Of a DNA stretch of 64,000 bases, positions 52,789 through 60,872 are shown one piece after another. Under the pieces are notes generated by a model that worked only from the letters and a program-made list of their open reading frames with translations, was not told the origin of the DNA and did no database searches. The stretch is from QKTW01 sp052161885 (GTDB lineage Bacteria; Bacteroidota; Bacteroidia; Chitinophagales; Chitinophagaceae), in NCBI GenBank assembly GCA_052161885.1, contig CP197396.1, forward strand, positions 1,612,001 through 1,676,000, given 5' to 3'. A program made the position numbers and the translations under genes. Position 1 is the stretch's first letter; each line of letters begins with the position of its first letter.

Positions 52789-52819
52789 AAAAAGAGGAAC
52801 CATTGTGGTTCCTCTTTTT
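52789..52819. terminator. Bidirectional terminator between convergent genes
   Basis: AAAAAGAGGAACCA (52789-52802) pairs perfectly over 14 bp with TGGTTCCTCTTTTT (52806-52819). It overlaps the first base of the SDR stop codon (52819-52821), so the SDR message ends almost directly after its stop. Confidence 0.9.
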
Positions 52820-53565
52820 TATGACACCAGCAGCATACCGCCGTCTATCACAAACTCAGAGCCGGTAACAAATGAAGTTGCGTCATCCGTGAGATAAGCC
52901 ACCATTTTAGCTACATCATCGACGGTACCCATGCGTTTAAAAGGTATCAGCTGCACCAGGTACTCCTCTATTTTTGCCAGTGTATCCTCATCGAGGCCAG
53001 CCTTATTCAGCACTTCTGTTTTTGTCGGGCCGGGACTTACTGCATTTACACGTATACCCCTCGGTGCCAGTTCCTGTGCTGCGGTTTTCATAACGGAGTT
53101 CAAAGCAGCTTTGCTCGCACTATAGACAGAGGAGCCCGGCCGCGTCATACTGGCCACGATCGACGAAAGGAAAATGACCGACGCGCCGTCGTTCAGCAAA
53201 GGAATAAATTTGCTTAGTGTAAAATAAGCTCCTTTAAAATTGATATCCATAATGCTGTCGAAATGCGCTTCGGTTGCCTGCTCAATAACCGACTGAGTGG
53301 CTATACCGGCATTGATAAATAACACATCCACTTTGCCATATTCCTTTTCTACAAAGGCTGCTAGGGATTCAGTATCCGCAATGCTGGCCTGGTCGGCCAC
53401 AAATCCTGTAACATCCAATTCTGCCGCTGCAGCTTCAACAGCATCTTTACGCCTGCCGGTAATGATCACATTTGCGCCCAGCGCTTTTAATTCTTTCGCC
53501 GCAGCATAGCCGATACCACTGTTCCCGCCTGTAACGACTGCTGTTTTATTGCTTAACCTGTTCAT
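52819..53565 (-). CDS. Short-chain dehydrogenase/reductase
   Basis: A 248-residue classical SDR. The cofactor loop is TGGNSGIGYAAA, NAG is in FINAGIA, the catalytic Ser and Tyr-x-x-x-Lys are in FLSSIVAS and YSASKAAL, and the C-terminal part has the typical GG in VIDGGMLL. A longer frame reaches 53874 but overlaps the HxlR gene antisense; MNRLSNKTAVVTGG at 53565 is the natural start. A -7 box (TAGCTTTG) lies 26 bases upstream. It is divergent from an HxlR regulator, which commonly controls redox enzymes of this kind. The substrate is unknown. Confidence 0.9.
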   Translation of the reverse strand: MNRLSNKTAVVTGGNSGIGYAAAKELKALGANVIITGRRKDAVEAAAAELDVTGFVADQASIADTESLAAFVEKEYGKVDVLFINAGIATQSVIEQATEAHFDSIMDINFKGAYFTLSKFIPLLNDGASVIFLSSIVASMTRPGSSVYSASKAALNSVMKTAAQELAPRGIRVNAVSPGPTKTEVLNKAGLDEDTLAKIEEYLVQLIPFKRMGTVDDVAKMVAYLTDDATSFVTGSEFVIDGGMLLVS

Positions 53566-53591
53566 ATTTTCTGTCTTTTTAAACGACCGTG

Positions 53592-53644
53592 CAAAGCTAC
53601 CGGCAAATTGGTATACTTTTGTAACCAGTATACTCAGGTATACC
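53592..53644. promoter_or_regulatory. Divergent promoter/operator region (SDR and HxlR)
   Basis: On the minus strand TAGCTTTG (53592-53599) fits the -7 consensus for the SDR gene; on the plus strand TACTTTTG (53614-53621) fits it for HxlR. Three GTATAC words start at 53611, 53628 and 53638; the last is inside the palindrome GGTATACC. The words overlap or adjoin both -7 boxes, as expected for an HxlR operator. Confidence 0.6.
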
Positions 53645-53659
53645 AGTAAAACAAACAGG

Positions 53660-54019
53660 ATGGAACAACAGACATTGCTACGCAATCCAAAAGAAGAAAT
53701 GCAGGCCTTGCAGGATACGATGTATGTGATCGGCGGCAAATGGCGGCTACTCATCATCAACTCGATCTGCAACGGCAATAAACGTTTCCGGGATATACAG
53801 CGAAGTATTCCGAAGATCACAACAAGAATGCTGTCGAAAGAATTAAAGGATATGGAGCTGAATAAGCTGATCACCCGTAAAGTATACGGCGATACTCCGG
53901 TACTCGTGGAATATGAATCTACAGCCTATTGCAAAACATTCGGCCATATCATCCAGGAAATGATCAATTGGGGCAAGGCACATAAAAGAAAAATCACCGG
54001 GAAAGAACCATTATTCTAA
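53660..54019 (+). CDS. HxlR-family transcriptional regulator
   Basis: A 119-residue winged-helix regulator. MYVIGGKWRLLIINSICNGNKRFRDIQRSI and ITTRMLSKELKDMELNKLITRKVY are the classic HxlR/MarR-like DNA-binding elements. ATG 53660 gives a normal-length family member; a longer frame from 53549 is rejected. It is divergent from the SDR gene with repeated GTATAC operator-like words between. HxlR proteins often sense electrophiles through a Cys; candidates here are the Cys of NSICNGN and the Cys of TAYCKTF. Its stop overlaps the moaC-moaB stop by 4 nt on the opposite strand. Confidence 0.92.
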   Translation: MEQQTLLRNPKEEMQALQDTMYVIGGKWRLLIINSICNGNKRFRDIQRSIPKITTRMLSKELKDMELNKLITRKVYGDTPVLVEYESTAYCKTFGHIIQEMINWGKAHKRKITGKEPLF

Positions 54020-54921
54020 TGACGTTCTCCTGTGCGCACTTTAAAGACGTGCAGCACTGCAGGAAAGAGGGCATCCATACTTTCCTCTGCCCCTTTCTGT
54101 GAACCGGGCAATGTAATAACAAGTGTGTTTTTTATAAAGCCCGCTACTCCGCGCGAAAGCATGGCATAAGGCGTTCTTGCCTGTCCATAATTGCGGGCAG
54201 CCTCCATCAGGCCGGGTATGGGCGTATCAATCAGTGGCTCTATAGCCTCAGGGGTTACGTCCCGGGGCGACAATCCTGTCCCCCCGGTAAAAAGCACCAG
54301 GTCAAAACCAGTCTCGCTTAATATTGCCGCCTTTTCCCGGATCGTAATGATATCATCAGGAATGATATCGTACATATGGGTTTCCAGCCGGTATTGTTCC
54401 AGTTTTGCAATAATGGCTTTCCCGCTGGTATCAATTCCACTGCCGTTTGCAATTGTATCAGAACATACGATTACCGCACATTTCAGAAGTCCGGTATCAT
54501 TTTGCAGTGCAGATTTACCACCGGTCTTACTCACCAGTTTTATACTGCCGATCTCTACATTTTTATCTACCGGCTTCAGCATATCATACATAGTCAAAGC
54601 CGCTACTGATGCCCCATGCATCGCTTCTACTTCTACGCCGGTCTTATAAACAGTATGTACTTCAACTGCTATAACGATGTTCAAACCGTGCGTTTCAAAT
54701 GTGATAGCTGTATATTCTACAGGCAGCGGATGGCAATCGGGAATGACGTCGCTGGTCTTTTTCACACCCAGCAATCCTGCGGCACGTGCAAACTCAAACA
54801 CATCTCCTTTCGGTATTTTGCGCTGCAATACGGCGTCGATAGTTTCCTGTTTTGAAACCTGTACAACAGCTGTGGCTATTGCTTTGCGCAGTGTGCTGTT
54901 TTTATGTGTGATGTCAACCAT
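54016..54921 (-). CDS. MoaC-MoaB/MogA fusion (molybdenum cofactor synthesis)
   Basis: A 301-residue bifunctional protein. Residues 1-~150 are MoaC (cyclic pyranopterin monophosphate synthase): VIPDCHPLP and KTGVEVEAMHGASVAALTMYDM carry the conserved His, Glu and Met-His residues. Residues ~150-301 are a MoaB/MogA-type molybdopterin adenylyltransferase, with VIVCSDT, FTGGTGLSPRDVTPEA and LPGSQKGAEESM. The fusion joins an early step to the adenylylation step. It is the last gene of the cofactor operon, 45 bases after moaE, and its end overlaps the HxlR gene end by 4 nt. Confidence 0.92.
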   Translation of the reverse strand: MVDITHKNSTLRKAIATAVVQVSKQETIDAVLQRKIPKGDVFEFARAAGLLGVKKTSDVIPDCHPLPVEYTAITFETHGLNIVIAVEVHTVYKTGVEVEAMHGASVAALTMYDMLKPVDKNVEIGSIKLVSKTGGKSALQNDTGLLKCAVIVCSDTIANGSGIDTSGKAIIAKLEQYRLETHMYDIIPDDIITIREKAAILSETGFDLVLFTGGTGLSPRDVTPEAIEPLIDTPIPGLMEAARNYGQARTPYAMLSRGVAGFIKNTLVITLPGSQKGAEESMDALFPAVLHVFKVRTGERH

Positions 54922-54966
54922 GAGTTATAAAATGAGGCTTCGACTGGATTCAGCCTGATAAAAATG

Positions 54967-55407
54967 TTATTTATTTTCTTTCCATTGATGGGTACTATCC
55001 TCAAATATCTCTTTTCCCCAAACAGGCAATTCAGCTTTGATACGCTCTACTGTTTCTTCGCAGGCATCTATTGCAGCTTTTCGGTGTGCTGCCGATGCGA
55101 AAACAAAAAGACATATTTCACCTGCACGCACCACACCCAGGCTGTGATGCACATGCATGCATATGAGCGGATATTTCGCAAAAATATCTTCACGTATCCG
55201 GTGCATCTGCTCCAGTGCCATGACCTCATAAGCAGTATATTCTATAGCAGCAACCGTTTTACCGGCAATCGCATCGGCACGAACCTGCCCCATGAAAATG
55301 CTGTGCCCTCCGATAGTTGTTTTTGTATGGTGCTTACGTATACTTTCCGCAATAAACGAAGCATCAACAGGCCCTGAAGTGAATATATTCCGGATCTTTT
55401 CTTCCAT
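54967..55407 (-). CDS. moaE: Molybdopterin synthase catalytic subunit MoaE
   Basis: A 146-residue MoaE, which takes sulfur from thiocarboxylated MoaD to make molybdopterin. FMGQVRADAIAGKTV, VHHSLGVVRAGEICLFVFASAAHRKAAIDA and IKAELPVWGKEIFED match the conserved core; the active-site Lys of PVWGKE is present. It is located between moaD (18 bases upstream) and the moaC-moaB fusion, in the usual functional grouping. Cytosolic. Confidence 0.94.
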   Translation of the reverse strand: MEEKIRNIFTSGPVDASFIAESIRKHHTKTTIGGHSIFMGQVRADAIAGKTVAAIEYTAYEVMALEQMHRIREDIFAKYPLICMHVHHSLGVVRAGEICLFVFASAAHRKAAIDACEETVERIKAELPVWGKEIFEDSTHQWKENK

Positions 55408-55425
55408 GTGAAATTGTTTCGGCGC

Positions 55426-55674
55426 TTATCCGCCCGAAAACGGCGGCATCAGCGCAATGATTGCATTTTGTTCTATCAATGTATTTTCCTTCGCAATCTG
55501 CCCGTTCACAGCTAAGATATATGCAGATTGCAGGACCTCCGGAAAACGCTGCTGCAAGTGCTGCAATAACCTTTGTGTATCCGGAACATGCTGTAACTCC
55601 AGCTTCGCAGTTCCGGCAATTTCTGCCAGCCGTCCGAATAACAATACAGTTATTTCATTGGTCACATCATGCAT
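55426..55674 (-). CDS. moaD: Molybdopterin synthase sulfur carrier subunit MoaD
   Basis: An 82-residue ubiquitin-fold protein ending in PPFSGG; the C-terminal Gly-Gly is the site of thiocarboxylation. ITVLLFGRLAEIAG is the typical first strand. ATG 55674 is used rather than an upstream alternative, giving normal MoaD length and an 8-nt overlap with the TauE stop (ATGCATGA). No moeB gene for its activation is seen in this window. Confidence 0.9.
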   Translation of the reverse strand: MHDVTNEITVLLFGRLAEIAGTAKLELQHVPDTQRLLQHLQQRFPEVLQSAYILAVNGQIAKENTLIEQNAIIALMPPFSGG

Positions 55675-56407
55675 TGGTAAGTAACAATTTATAAGCTGCC
55701 AGTAACAACACACAGGCCAGTACGTTTTTCAGCACCGCCTGGTTAAACTTCAACGCTCCCAGGTAAGCACCGCATATACCGCCCACAAAAGCGACGGTCA
55801 CATACCCTACCATGTCCACATTGAAATGAATGCCTTTAGTGATCTGCCCTGCAAGCCCGGCTATTGAGTTTACAAAGATAAACAATGCACTGATGGCTGC
55901 CGTCTGCTTCTGGTTGGTCCATTTCAGCAATAACAGGATTGGCGACAGGATAATACCACCTCCTATTCCTATCATGCCCGACAAAAGCCCGATAACACCA
56001 CCTATAACAAGCGACAGGCCGGTATTAGCCGGTTTCATCTCAGACACATCCGGGTTTTTAAAAAAGAAAAAACGGATCACGGGAATCAGCAGCAATACCC
56101 CCAGGACTTTCTTATAGATGTTCCCATCCACAACAAGCATACCGCCAATAAAAGACATGGGAATAGATGCAACAGCCAGTGGCAAAAATATCTTCAGGTT
56201 AAAATGCCTGCCGCGGTAAAACTGTATGAATGAAGTAAGCGAAACAAAAAGATTCAGCAATAAAGCTGTAGGCTTCATTACAGCAGGCGCAACGCTGAAG
56301 ATAGCCATCAGTGCAAGGTAGCCGCTCGCCCCGCCGTGCCCTACAGAGGCGTAGAGAAAGGCAACAATAAAAAGCAATACATAAAACAAAAGGACGCTGG
56401 TAATCAT
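55667..56407 (-). CDS. TauE/SafE-family membrane permease
   Basis: A 246-residue integral membrane protein with about seven to eight hydrophobic helices. FLYASVGHGGASGYLALMAIF and GLLSGMIGIGGGIILSPILLLL are the two TauE/SafE repeat motifs. The family exports or imports sulfite, sulfonates and other organic anions. Its placement inside the molybdenum cofactor operon, overlapping moaD by 8 nt and 8 bases after moeA, suggests a link to sulfur handling or to the oxidoreductase substrate or product. The substrate is not determined. Confidence 0.88.
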   Translation of the reverse strand: MITSVLLFYVLLFIVAFLYASVGHGGASGYLALMAIFSVAPAVMKPTALLLNLFVSLTSFIQFYRGRHFNLKIFLPLAVASIPMSFIGGMLVVDGNIYKKVLGVLLLIPVIRFFFFKNPDVSEMKPANTGLSLVIGGVIGLLSGMIGIGGGIILSPILLLLKWTNQKQTAAISALFIFVNSIAGLAGQITKGIHFNVDMVGYVTVAFVGGICGAYLGALKFNQAVLKNVLACVLLLAAYKLLLTNA

Positions 56408-56415
56408 GGTGTATT

Positions 56416-57594
56416 TTATACAGGTAAAAGATAGATCGTTACGGTTTCTCCTTCTGCATAATCTTCACGCTCTTCGTCAAGGCATATCAGGCAATTGGCT
56501 TGCGCAAATGAGCTGAGCCGGAAGGATTCCTGGGCAGACAACGGCAACACCGTATCTTGCTCAAAATGGCCTTTCAGAAAATGTGTAAGGCCTGCGTTCT
56601 TTTTATAACCGGCACCGAGCACAGCTGATTTGGCATGAAGACTGTGCGGAAGTTTTGCCATGAACTCCAGGGCAAGCAATACATAATGATAAAAGCAACT
56701 CAGAACAGACGAAGGATTCCCCGGCAGGCCAAAAACCAGTTTATTATCTTTCGTGCCAAAGTAAAGCGGTTTTCCCGGCCGTTGTTTTACCTTATGAAAC
56801 CGCTGCTGCACGCCACATAATTCCGCAGCCTTTGGCACAAAATCATAATCCCCGACACTCACGCCACCGGTAAGCAGCACTACATCACTGCTTTCAAGTG
56901 CCTGTTGTAAAACACGCTGCAGAACAGGCAAATCATCAGATGATTTAATCAAATCTACCTCACGCACGCCTGCAACCGAGAGCGCAGCACACAGGGAATA
57001 GGAATTTGATTCATACACCTGGCCGAATGCAAGCGGCTTACCGGGTTCCTGCAGTTCATTCCCTGTAAGGATCACGCAGACCCGTGGCACCGGGTAAACA
57101 ATAACCTCTGTAATACCTATTCCTGCAAGGAATCCTACAGCGGCCGGTGTAAGATGTGTTCCCTGCTGCATGGCCAATGCGCCCGCATGCACCTCAGCGC
57201 CTTTGGCACGCACATTCAATCCTTTTTTCAATTGCGGATCTTCAACATATAGCAAGCCATCTTCTACCCGCACCTTTTCCTGCATCACAACAGTATCTGC
57301 GTTTTCGGGAAGCGGTGCACCCGTAAAGATCCGCATCGCCGTTCCTTTCTGCAGCACCAGCCGCTCTGCCGCGCCTGCCGCCATCTCCCCGGATATTTTC
57401 AATGGCATATCCCGCTCACTGAACCGCAACGCATACCCATCCATTGAAGATTGCTCATATCCTGGAATATCAGCAGTACTGTATATATCTTCAGCAAGTA
57501 CGAGCCCTGCAGCCTGCATCAGCGGCAGCTGCATCGGCATCAACGATGCCGCGTGCTGCCTGATCATATTTTTAGCTTCGGATACCGCAATCAT
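56416..57594 (-). CDS. moeA: Molybdopterin molybdenumtransferase MoeA
   Basis: A 392-residue MoeA, inserting molybdenum into adenylylated molybdopterin. SSMDGYALR is the N-terminal signature, VILTGNEL and LLTGGVSVGDYDFV the MPT-binding core, KQRPGKPLYFG and FGLPGNPSSVLSCFYHY the active-site loop. Domain order I-IV looks complete. Its ATG overlaps the stop of the preceding gene by 4 nt (ATGA), showing translational coupling. Confidence 0.95.
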   Translation of the reverse strand: MIAVSEAKNMIRQHAASLMPMQLPLMQAAGLVLAEDIYSTADIPGYEQSSMDGYALRFSERDMPLKISGEMAAGAAERLVLQKGTAMRIFTGAPLPENADTVVMQEKVRVEDGLLYVEDPQLKKGLNVRAKGAEVHAGALAMQQGTHLTPAAVGFLAGIGITEVIVYPVPRVCVILTGNELQEPGKPLAFGQVYESNSYSLCAALSVAGVREVDLIKSSDDLPVLQRVLQQALESSDVVLLTGGVSVGDYDFVPKAAELCGVQQRFHKVKQRPGKPLYFGTKDNKLVFGLPGNPSSVLSCFYHYVLLALEFMAKLPHSLHAKSAVLGAGYKKNAGLTHFLKGHFEQDTVLPLSAQESFRLSSFAQANCLICLDEEREDYAEGETVTIYLLPV

Positions 57595-58112
57595 TGGCGT
57601 TCATTTGCAGGACCGGCTTTTACCGACCCTATGGTAAATGTGGTTACTTTATAACAGCTGCGTGCCATTTTCTTTTCGCCCTGTAAAACGATACGGTATG
57701 GCCCCATATGCTGTGGCAAGGGTTTTCCATCTATTTTATCCGCCAGTATCGCTGTCCTATTGCCGAAATTTTTATCAAAATCAGAAACCGTGAACAGCAC
57801 TTTATACCCATCAGCACAGGTCACCAGTACATACCGGGTCATATCCGCTTTATGATTGCCGCTGAAAGCGCCGGCTTTGCTGAGTATATCTGCCAAAGCC
57901 ACTCCCGAATATTTACCGGGGGCGCCTTTTTTATCAGGAACATTCACTGTTATATGTGGCAATGCGGCAAGGTCGGCGGCGCATAATTGCAATGACTGCG
58001 GCACTTCCCCATTTACATTGATACACAGCTGTAATGTATCGGCTTGCGCCTGCACCATATGAGCTGTGCAAAGCAGAAATATTGTGACAGCTGTAAATAA
58101 AACCTGTTTCAT
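57591..58112 (-). CDS. Exported protein with sulfite-oxidase-fold-like domain
   Basis: A 173-residue protein with a signal peptide (MKQVLFTAVTIFLLCTAHMVQAQ). The mature part (LPHITVNVPDK; GKYSGVALADILSKAG; YVLVTCADGYKVLFTVSDFD; GPYRIVLQGEKKMARS) has the layout of the small molybdopterin-oxidoreductase-binding (SUOX-fold) proteins. The Cys that ligates molybdenum in sulfite oxidase is not recognisable, so cofactor binding is doubtful. It sits between moaA and moeA in the cofactor operon, so a periplasmic accessory or binding role is likely. Its function is unknown. Confidence 0.72.
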   Translation of the reverse strand: MKQVLFTAVTIFLLCTAHMVQAQADTLQLCINVNGEVPQSLQLCAADLAALPHITVNVPDKKGAPGKYSGVALADILSKAGAFSGNHKADMTRYVLVTCADGYKVLFTVSDFDKNFGNRTAILADKIDGKPLPQHMGPYRIVLQGEKKMARSCYKVTTFTIGSVKAGPANERQ

Positions 58113-58135
58113 GTTTAGTGTAAAATCATATGGTA

Positions 58136-59116
58136 TCAGCCACCAATTGTTATCATGCTCCTGTTATGAATTTCTTCTGCATGTACTGCAGTTACATCTG
58201 TGGTAAACTGGCCACCCAGTTCCTTTGCTTTGCTCCGGATGTTCTGCTGTATCAACGGCAAAACGTCTTTTCCGTTCCGTAAGGCGGTAAGCAGGTCCGT
58301 TTCCGATTCAGAGAAAAGACAATTCTTCAGCTTGCCATCTGCCGTAAGCCGCATACGGTTGCAGGTGCTGCAGAACGGCGCAGTCATCGTACTGATCACC
58401 GCGAAAGTCCCTGCATGTCCCTGCACTGCATATTTTTTTGCCGTATCATGTGCGTCTCCCGGCAGCGGATCGAATGAATACGCTGTCGCAACAGTATCCA
58501 GTATTTCATTCAGTGAAAACACCTTGTTGCTGGTCCATCGGTTACCGCTGAAAGGCATAAATTCTATAAAACGTACGTGCACCGGGGTGTCTTTTGTCCA
58601 GGCGATGAAATCATTTATCTCTCCATCGTTCAGCCCCTTCATAACCACTACATTCACCTTTACAACAAAACCTTTATCGATCAATAGTTGTATATTATTC
58701 TTTACAAGATCAAACTGGTTGCGGCGCGTAAGTAACAGGAAACGATCCGGCTGCAATGTGTCCAGGCTTATGTTCACCGAACGTACACCAGCGTCCTTCA
58801 ATACGTCCACAAATTCATGAATGCGTGTGCCATTCGTGGTCATAGTAAGCTTTACGGGCAGCTTTGATAATGCGGCAATGATGGCAGCTGCATCTTTACG
58901 CACCAGTGGTTCACCACCGGTAAGCCTTATTTTATTAACCCCCTGCTCCACAAATACCTTTGCCAACGCTTCGATCTCGTGTACCTGCATCAGCCGGGAA
59001 GCGGGTGTAAATTCATAATCTTCTTCAGGCATACAATAAAAGCAGCGCAGGTTACAGTTGTCTGTAAGCGATATTCTCAAATAATCATGTACACGGTTAA
59101 AAGCGTCTGTAATCAT
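58136..59116 (-). CDS. moaA: GTP 3',8-cyclase MoaA
   Basis: A 326-residue radical-SAM enzyme starting cofactor synthesis from GTP. The N-terminal cluster cysteines are Cys21, Cys25 and Cys28 (CNLRCFYC); the C-terminal cluster is in PFCSTCNRMRLTADGKLKNCLF. LTGGEPLVRKD is the SAM-binding GGE motif. The C-terminal Gly-Gly tail (MITIGG) needed for activity is present. Its start overlaps the stop of the next upstream gene (mocA-like) by 4 nt. It acts with the MoaC half of the fusion at 54016. Confidence 0.95.
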   Translation of the reverse strand: MITDAFNRVHDYLRISLTDNCNLRCFYCMPEEDYEFTPASRLMQVHEIEALAKVFVEQGVNKIRLTGGEPLVRKDAAAIIAALSKLPVKLTMTTNGTRIHEFVDVLKDAGVRSVNISLDTLQPDRFLLLTRRNQFDLVKNNIQLLIDKGFVVKVNVVVMKGLNDGEINDFIAWTKDTPVHVRFIEFMPFSGNRWTSNKVFSLNEILDTVATAYSFDPLPGDAHDTAKKYAVQGHAGTFAVISTMTAPFCSTCNRMRLTADGKLKNCLFSESETDLLTALRNGKDVLPLIQQNIRSKAKELGGQFTTDVTAVHAEEIHNRSMITIGG

Positions 59117-59745
59117 TGTATTGTTCCTGGTCCGGGAGAGATGTTTTTATTATATATACCCTGTAACAGGTTGTTATAATCTTCCGGTGTGTCTATGTCA
59201 GTTTTTCCAGGCGGGAAAGATACGACAGACATATCTCCTGAAAACATTTTAAGCAGTTTTTTAGCTCCTTCCTGTCCTTTAAGTTGCAAAAGTTCCCTGA
59301 AATACACTTTTTTAAATAAAGCCGGAACACCGAATGTATCATCATAGCTGCATGCTACTATACCATGCACTCCGTTTTGTGCCTCCGTAATTATTTTCTG
59401 AAGGAGTTCTGTTGTTACAAATGGCTGGTCACAAACGATAAAGATACAGGATTGTATACCTGGTTCTTTCTGGAGCAAGGCTCCCAACCCAATCCTGATA
59501 GATGAGGCCATGCCCTCTTCGGCGGCTTCATTTATAGCGATGGTCAAACCCGGGTTTCCATGTAATTCATCTATTATACTTTTATCATTTGCAACAACTG
59601 CTACCACCGCCGCACCAGGCGCATTCAATGCCTGACCGGTCATATGCTGCAGGAAGCTTTTGCCTTTGTATTGCAGCAGTTGCTTGGGAACACCCATTCT
59701 CAGGGAACTACCCGCGGCCAATATTACAATACCTGTATCAGCCAT
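59113..59745 (-). CDS. MocA-like molybdenum cofactor cytidylyltransferase
   Basis: A 210-residue NTP transferase. VILAAGSSLRMGVPKQLLQY is the nucleotide-binding signature of MobA/MocA; FIVCDQPFVT holds the metal-binding Asp. MocA makes the cytosine-dinucleotide cofactor used by xanthine-oxidase-family enzymes such as PaoABC, so its place beside such an enzyme suggests MocA rather than MobA. It overlaps the xdhC stop by 8 nt and the moaA start by 4 nt. Confidence 0.88.
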   Translation of the reverse strand: MADTGIVILAAGSSLRMGVPKQLLQYKGKSFLQHMTGQALNAPGAAVVAVVANDKSIIDELHGNPGLTIAINEAAEEGMASSIRIGLGALLQKEPGIQSCIFIVCDQPFVTTELLQKIITEAQNGVHGIVACSYDDTFGVPALFKKVYFRELLQLKGQEGAKKLLKMFSGDMSVVSFPPGKTDIDTPEDYNNLLQGIYNKNISPGPGTIQ

Positions 59746-60871
59746 GAACGGATTGCTTATTGCTGTGAATAGGTTCCTGCTTGTTTTTCAACTCTTTCCC
59801 GTTGCCTCCGGAAAATACAGCCTGTATTTCAGCTACGATTGATATCGCTATTTCCTCAGCTGTTTCTGCGCCTATGTCAAGACCTACCGGCCCGTGAACA
59901 CATTCTTTTCTTTCCTCATCCGGGTAAAAGCCTGCGGCCTCCATATCATGATACATACGTTCCAGTTTCTGCTTCGGGCCAAGCACACCGATATAGGCAC
60001 AATCATGAACCAGCAATGCTTTCAACGCAGCAAGATCATAATTGTAATTATGCGTCATCAATACAAAAGCTGTACGCGTATCCATATTTGCCACTTCAGC
60101 CAGCGCTTCCGGCAGTGCTACTTTTACCGATGCCTGCGGAAAACGTCTCGCAGTAGCATGAGTACTTCGGCCGTCTGCCACTGTAACCTGCCAGCCTAAT
60201 CCGGCTGCAATTATTGCCAGCGGAATGACGTCATTTCCCGCTCCCGCAACCACAAGTGCAATCGCAGGCGGAATGAATGCTACAAAGCCAGTGAAGCTTC
60301 CGAAGGTCTTGATGGCAGAAGCACGCTCCTGCAGGGCTTTTGCGGCGGCCAAAGCAACTTCTTCATATACCAGGGAATAATCCATATCCCACAGATTGCT
60401 TAATTGTATTTCCCCTGTCGTAAAAAGACAAGTGCCGGGCTGAGCTGCGTCCTGTTGTTTCAAAGCAAATAAAGTAACCAATACCGCATCCTTGCGACCG
60501 GAAACTACCTGCTTCAGTAAAGCAAGCGGATGATTTTCCTCCTGCGCATTTAACGGCTCAAATAATATATGCACAATACCATTGCAGCCAAGCTGCACGC
60601 CTATAACAGCGTCGTCTTCGTCTGTAGTATCATAAGTTACCAGCTTGTTGCGCTGCTCTGTAATGGCCAGCAGTGCCTTTCTCAATGCATCTCCTTCCAG
60701 GCATCCGCCGCTGATGGCACCTGTCATCACACCATCTTCCGTTACCAGCATACGGGCACCGGGTCTCCGGTAGGATGAGCCTTCCACATGTACAACAGTT
60801 GCCAACGCTGTTCTTTTGCCGGTTTTACATGCGTCCTCAAATGCCTGTATCACATCCTGTATTTCCTTCAT
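59738..60871 (-). CDS. XdhC/CoxI-family cofactor insertion chaperone
   Basis: A 377-residue protein with the N-terminal XdhC/CoxI domain (ATVVHVEGSSYRRPGARMLV; GAISGGCLEGD) and a C-terminal Rossmann domain (LVVAGAGNDVIPLA; DGRSTHATARRFP; YIGVLGPKQKLERM; GPVGLDIGAETAEEIA). Such proteins (XdhC, PaoD) bind the finished cofactor, promote its sulfuration and insert it into the apo-enzyme. It is placed one base after the molybdenum subunit gene, matching the PaoABCD arrangement. Confidence 0.93.
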   Translation of the reverse strand: MKEIQDVIQAFEDACKTGKRTALATVVHVEGSSYRRPGARMLVTEDGVMTGAISGGCLEGDALRKALLAITEQRNKLVTYDTTDEDDAVIGVQLGCNGIVHILFEPLNAQEENHPLALLKQVVSGRKDAVLVTLFALKQQDAAQPGTCLFTTGEIQLSNLWDMDYSLVYEEVALAAAKALQERASAIKTFGSFTGFVAFIPPAIALVVAGAGNDVIPLAIIAAGLGWQVTVADGRSTHATARRFPQASVKVALPEALAEVANMDTRTAFVLMTHNYNYDLAALKALLVHDCAYIGVLGPKQKLERMYHDMEAAGFYPDEERKECVHGPVGLDIGAETAEEIAISIVAEIQAVFSGGNGKELKNKQEPIHSNKQSVHG

Positions 60872-60872
60872 C

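Noticed and set aside
53566..53874. Long N-terminal extension of the SDR
   Set aside because: Would overlap the HxlR gene antisense and cross its operator; the SDR fold starts at 53565.
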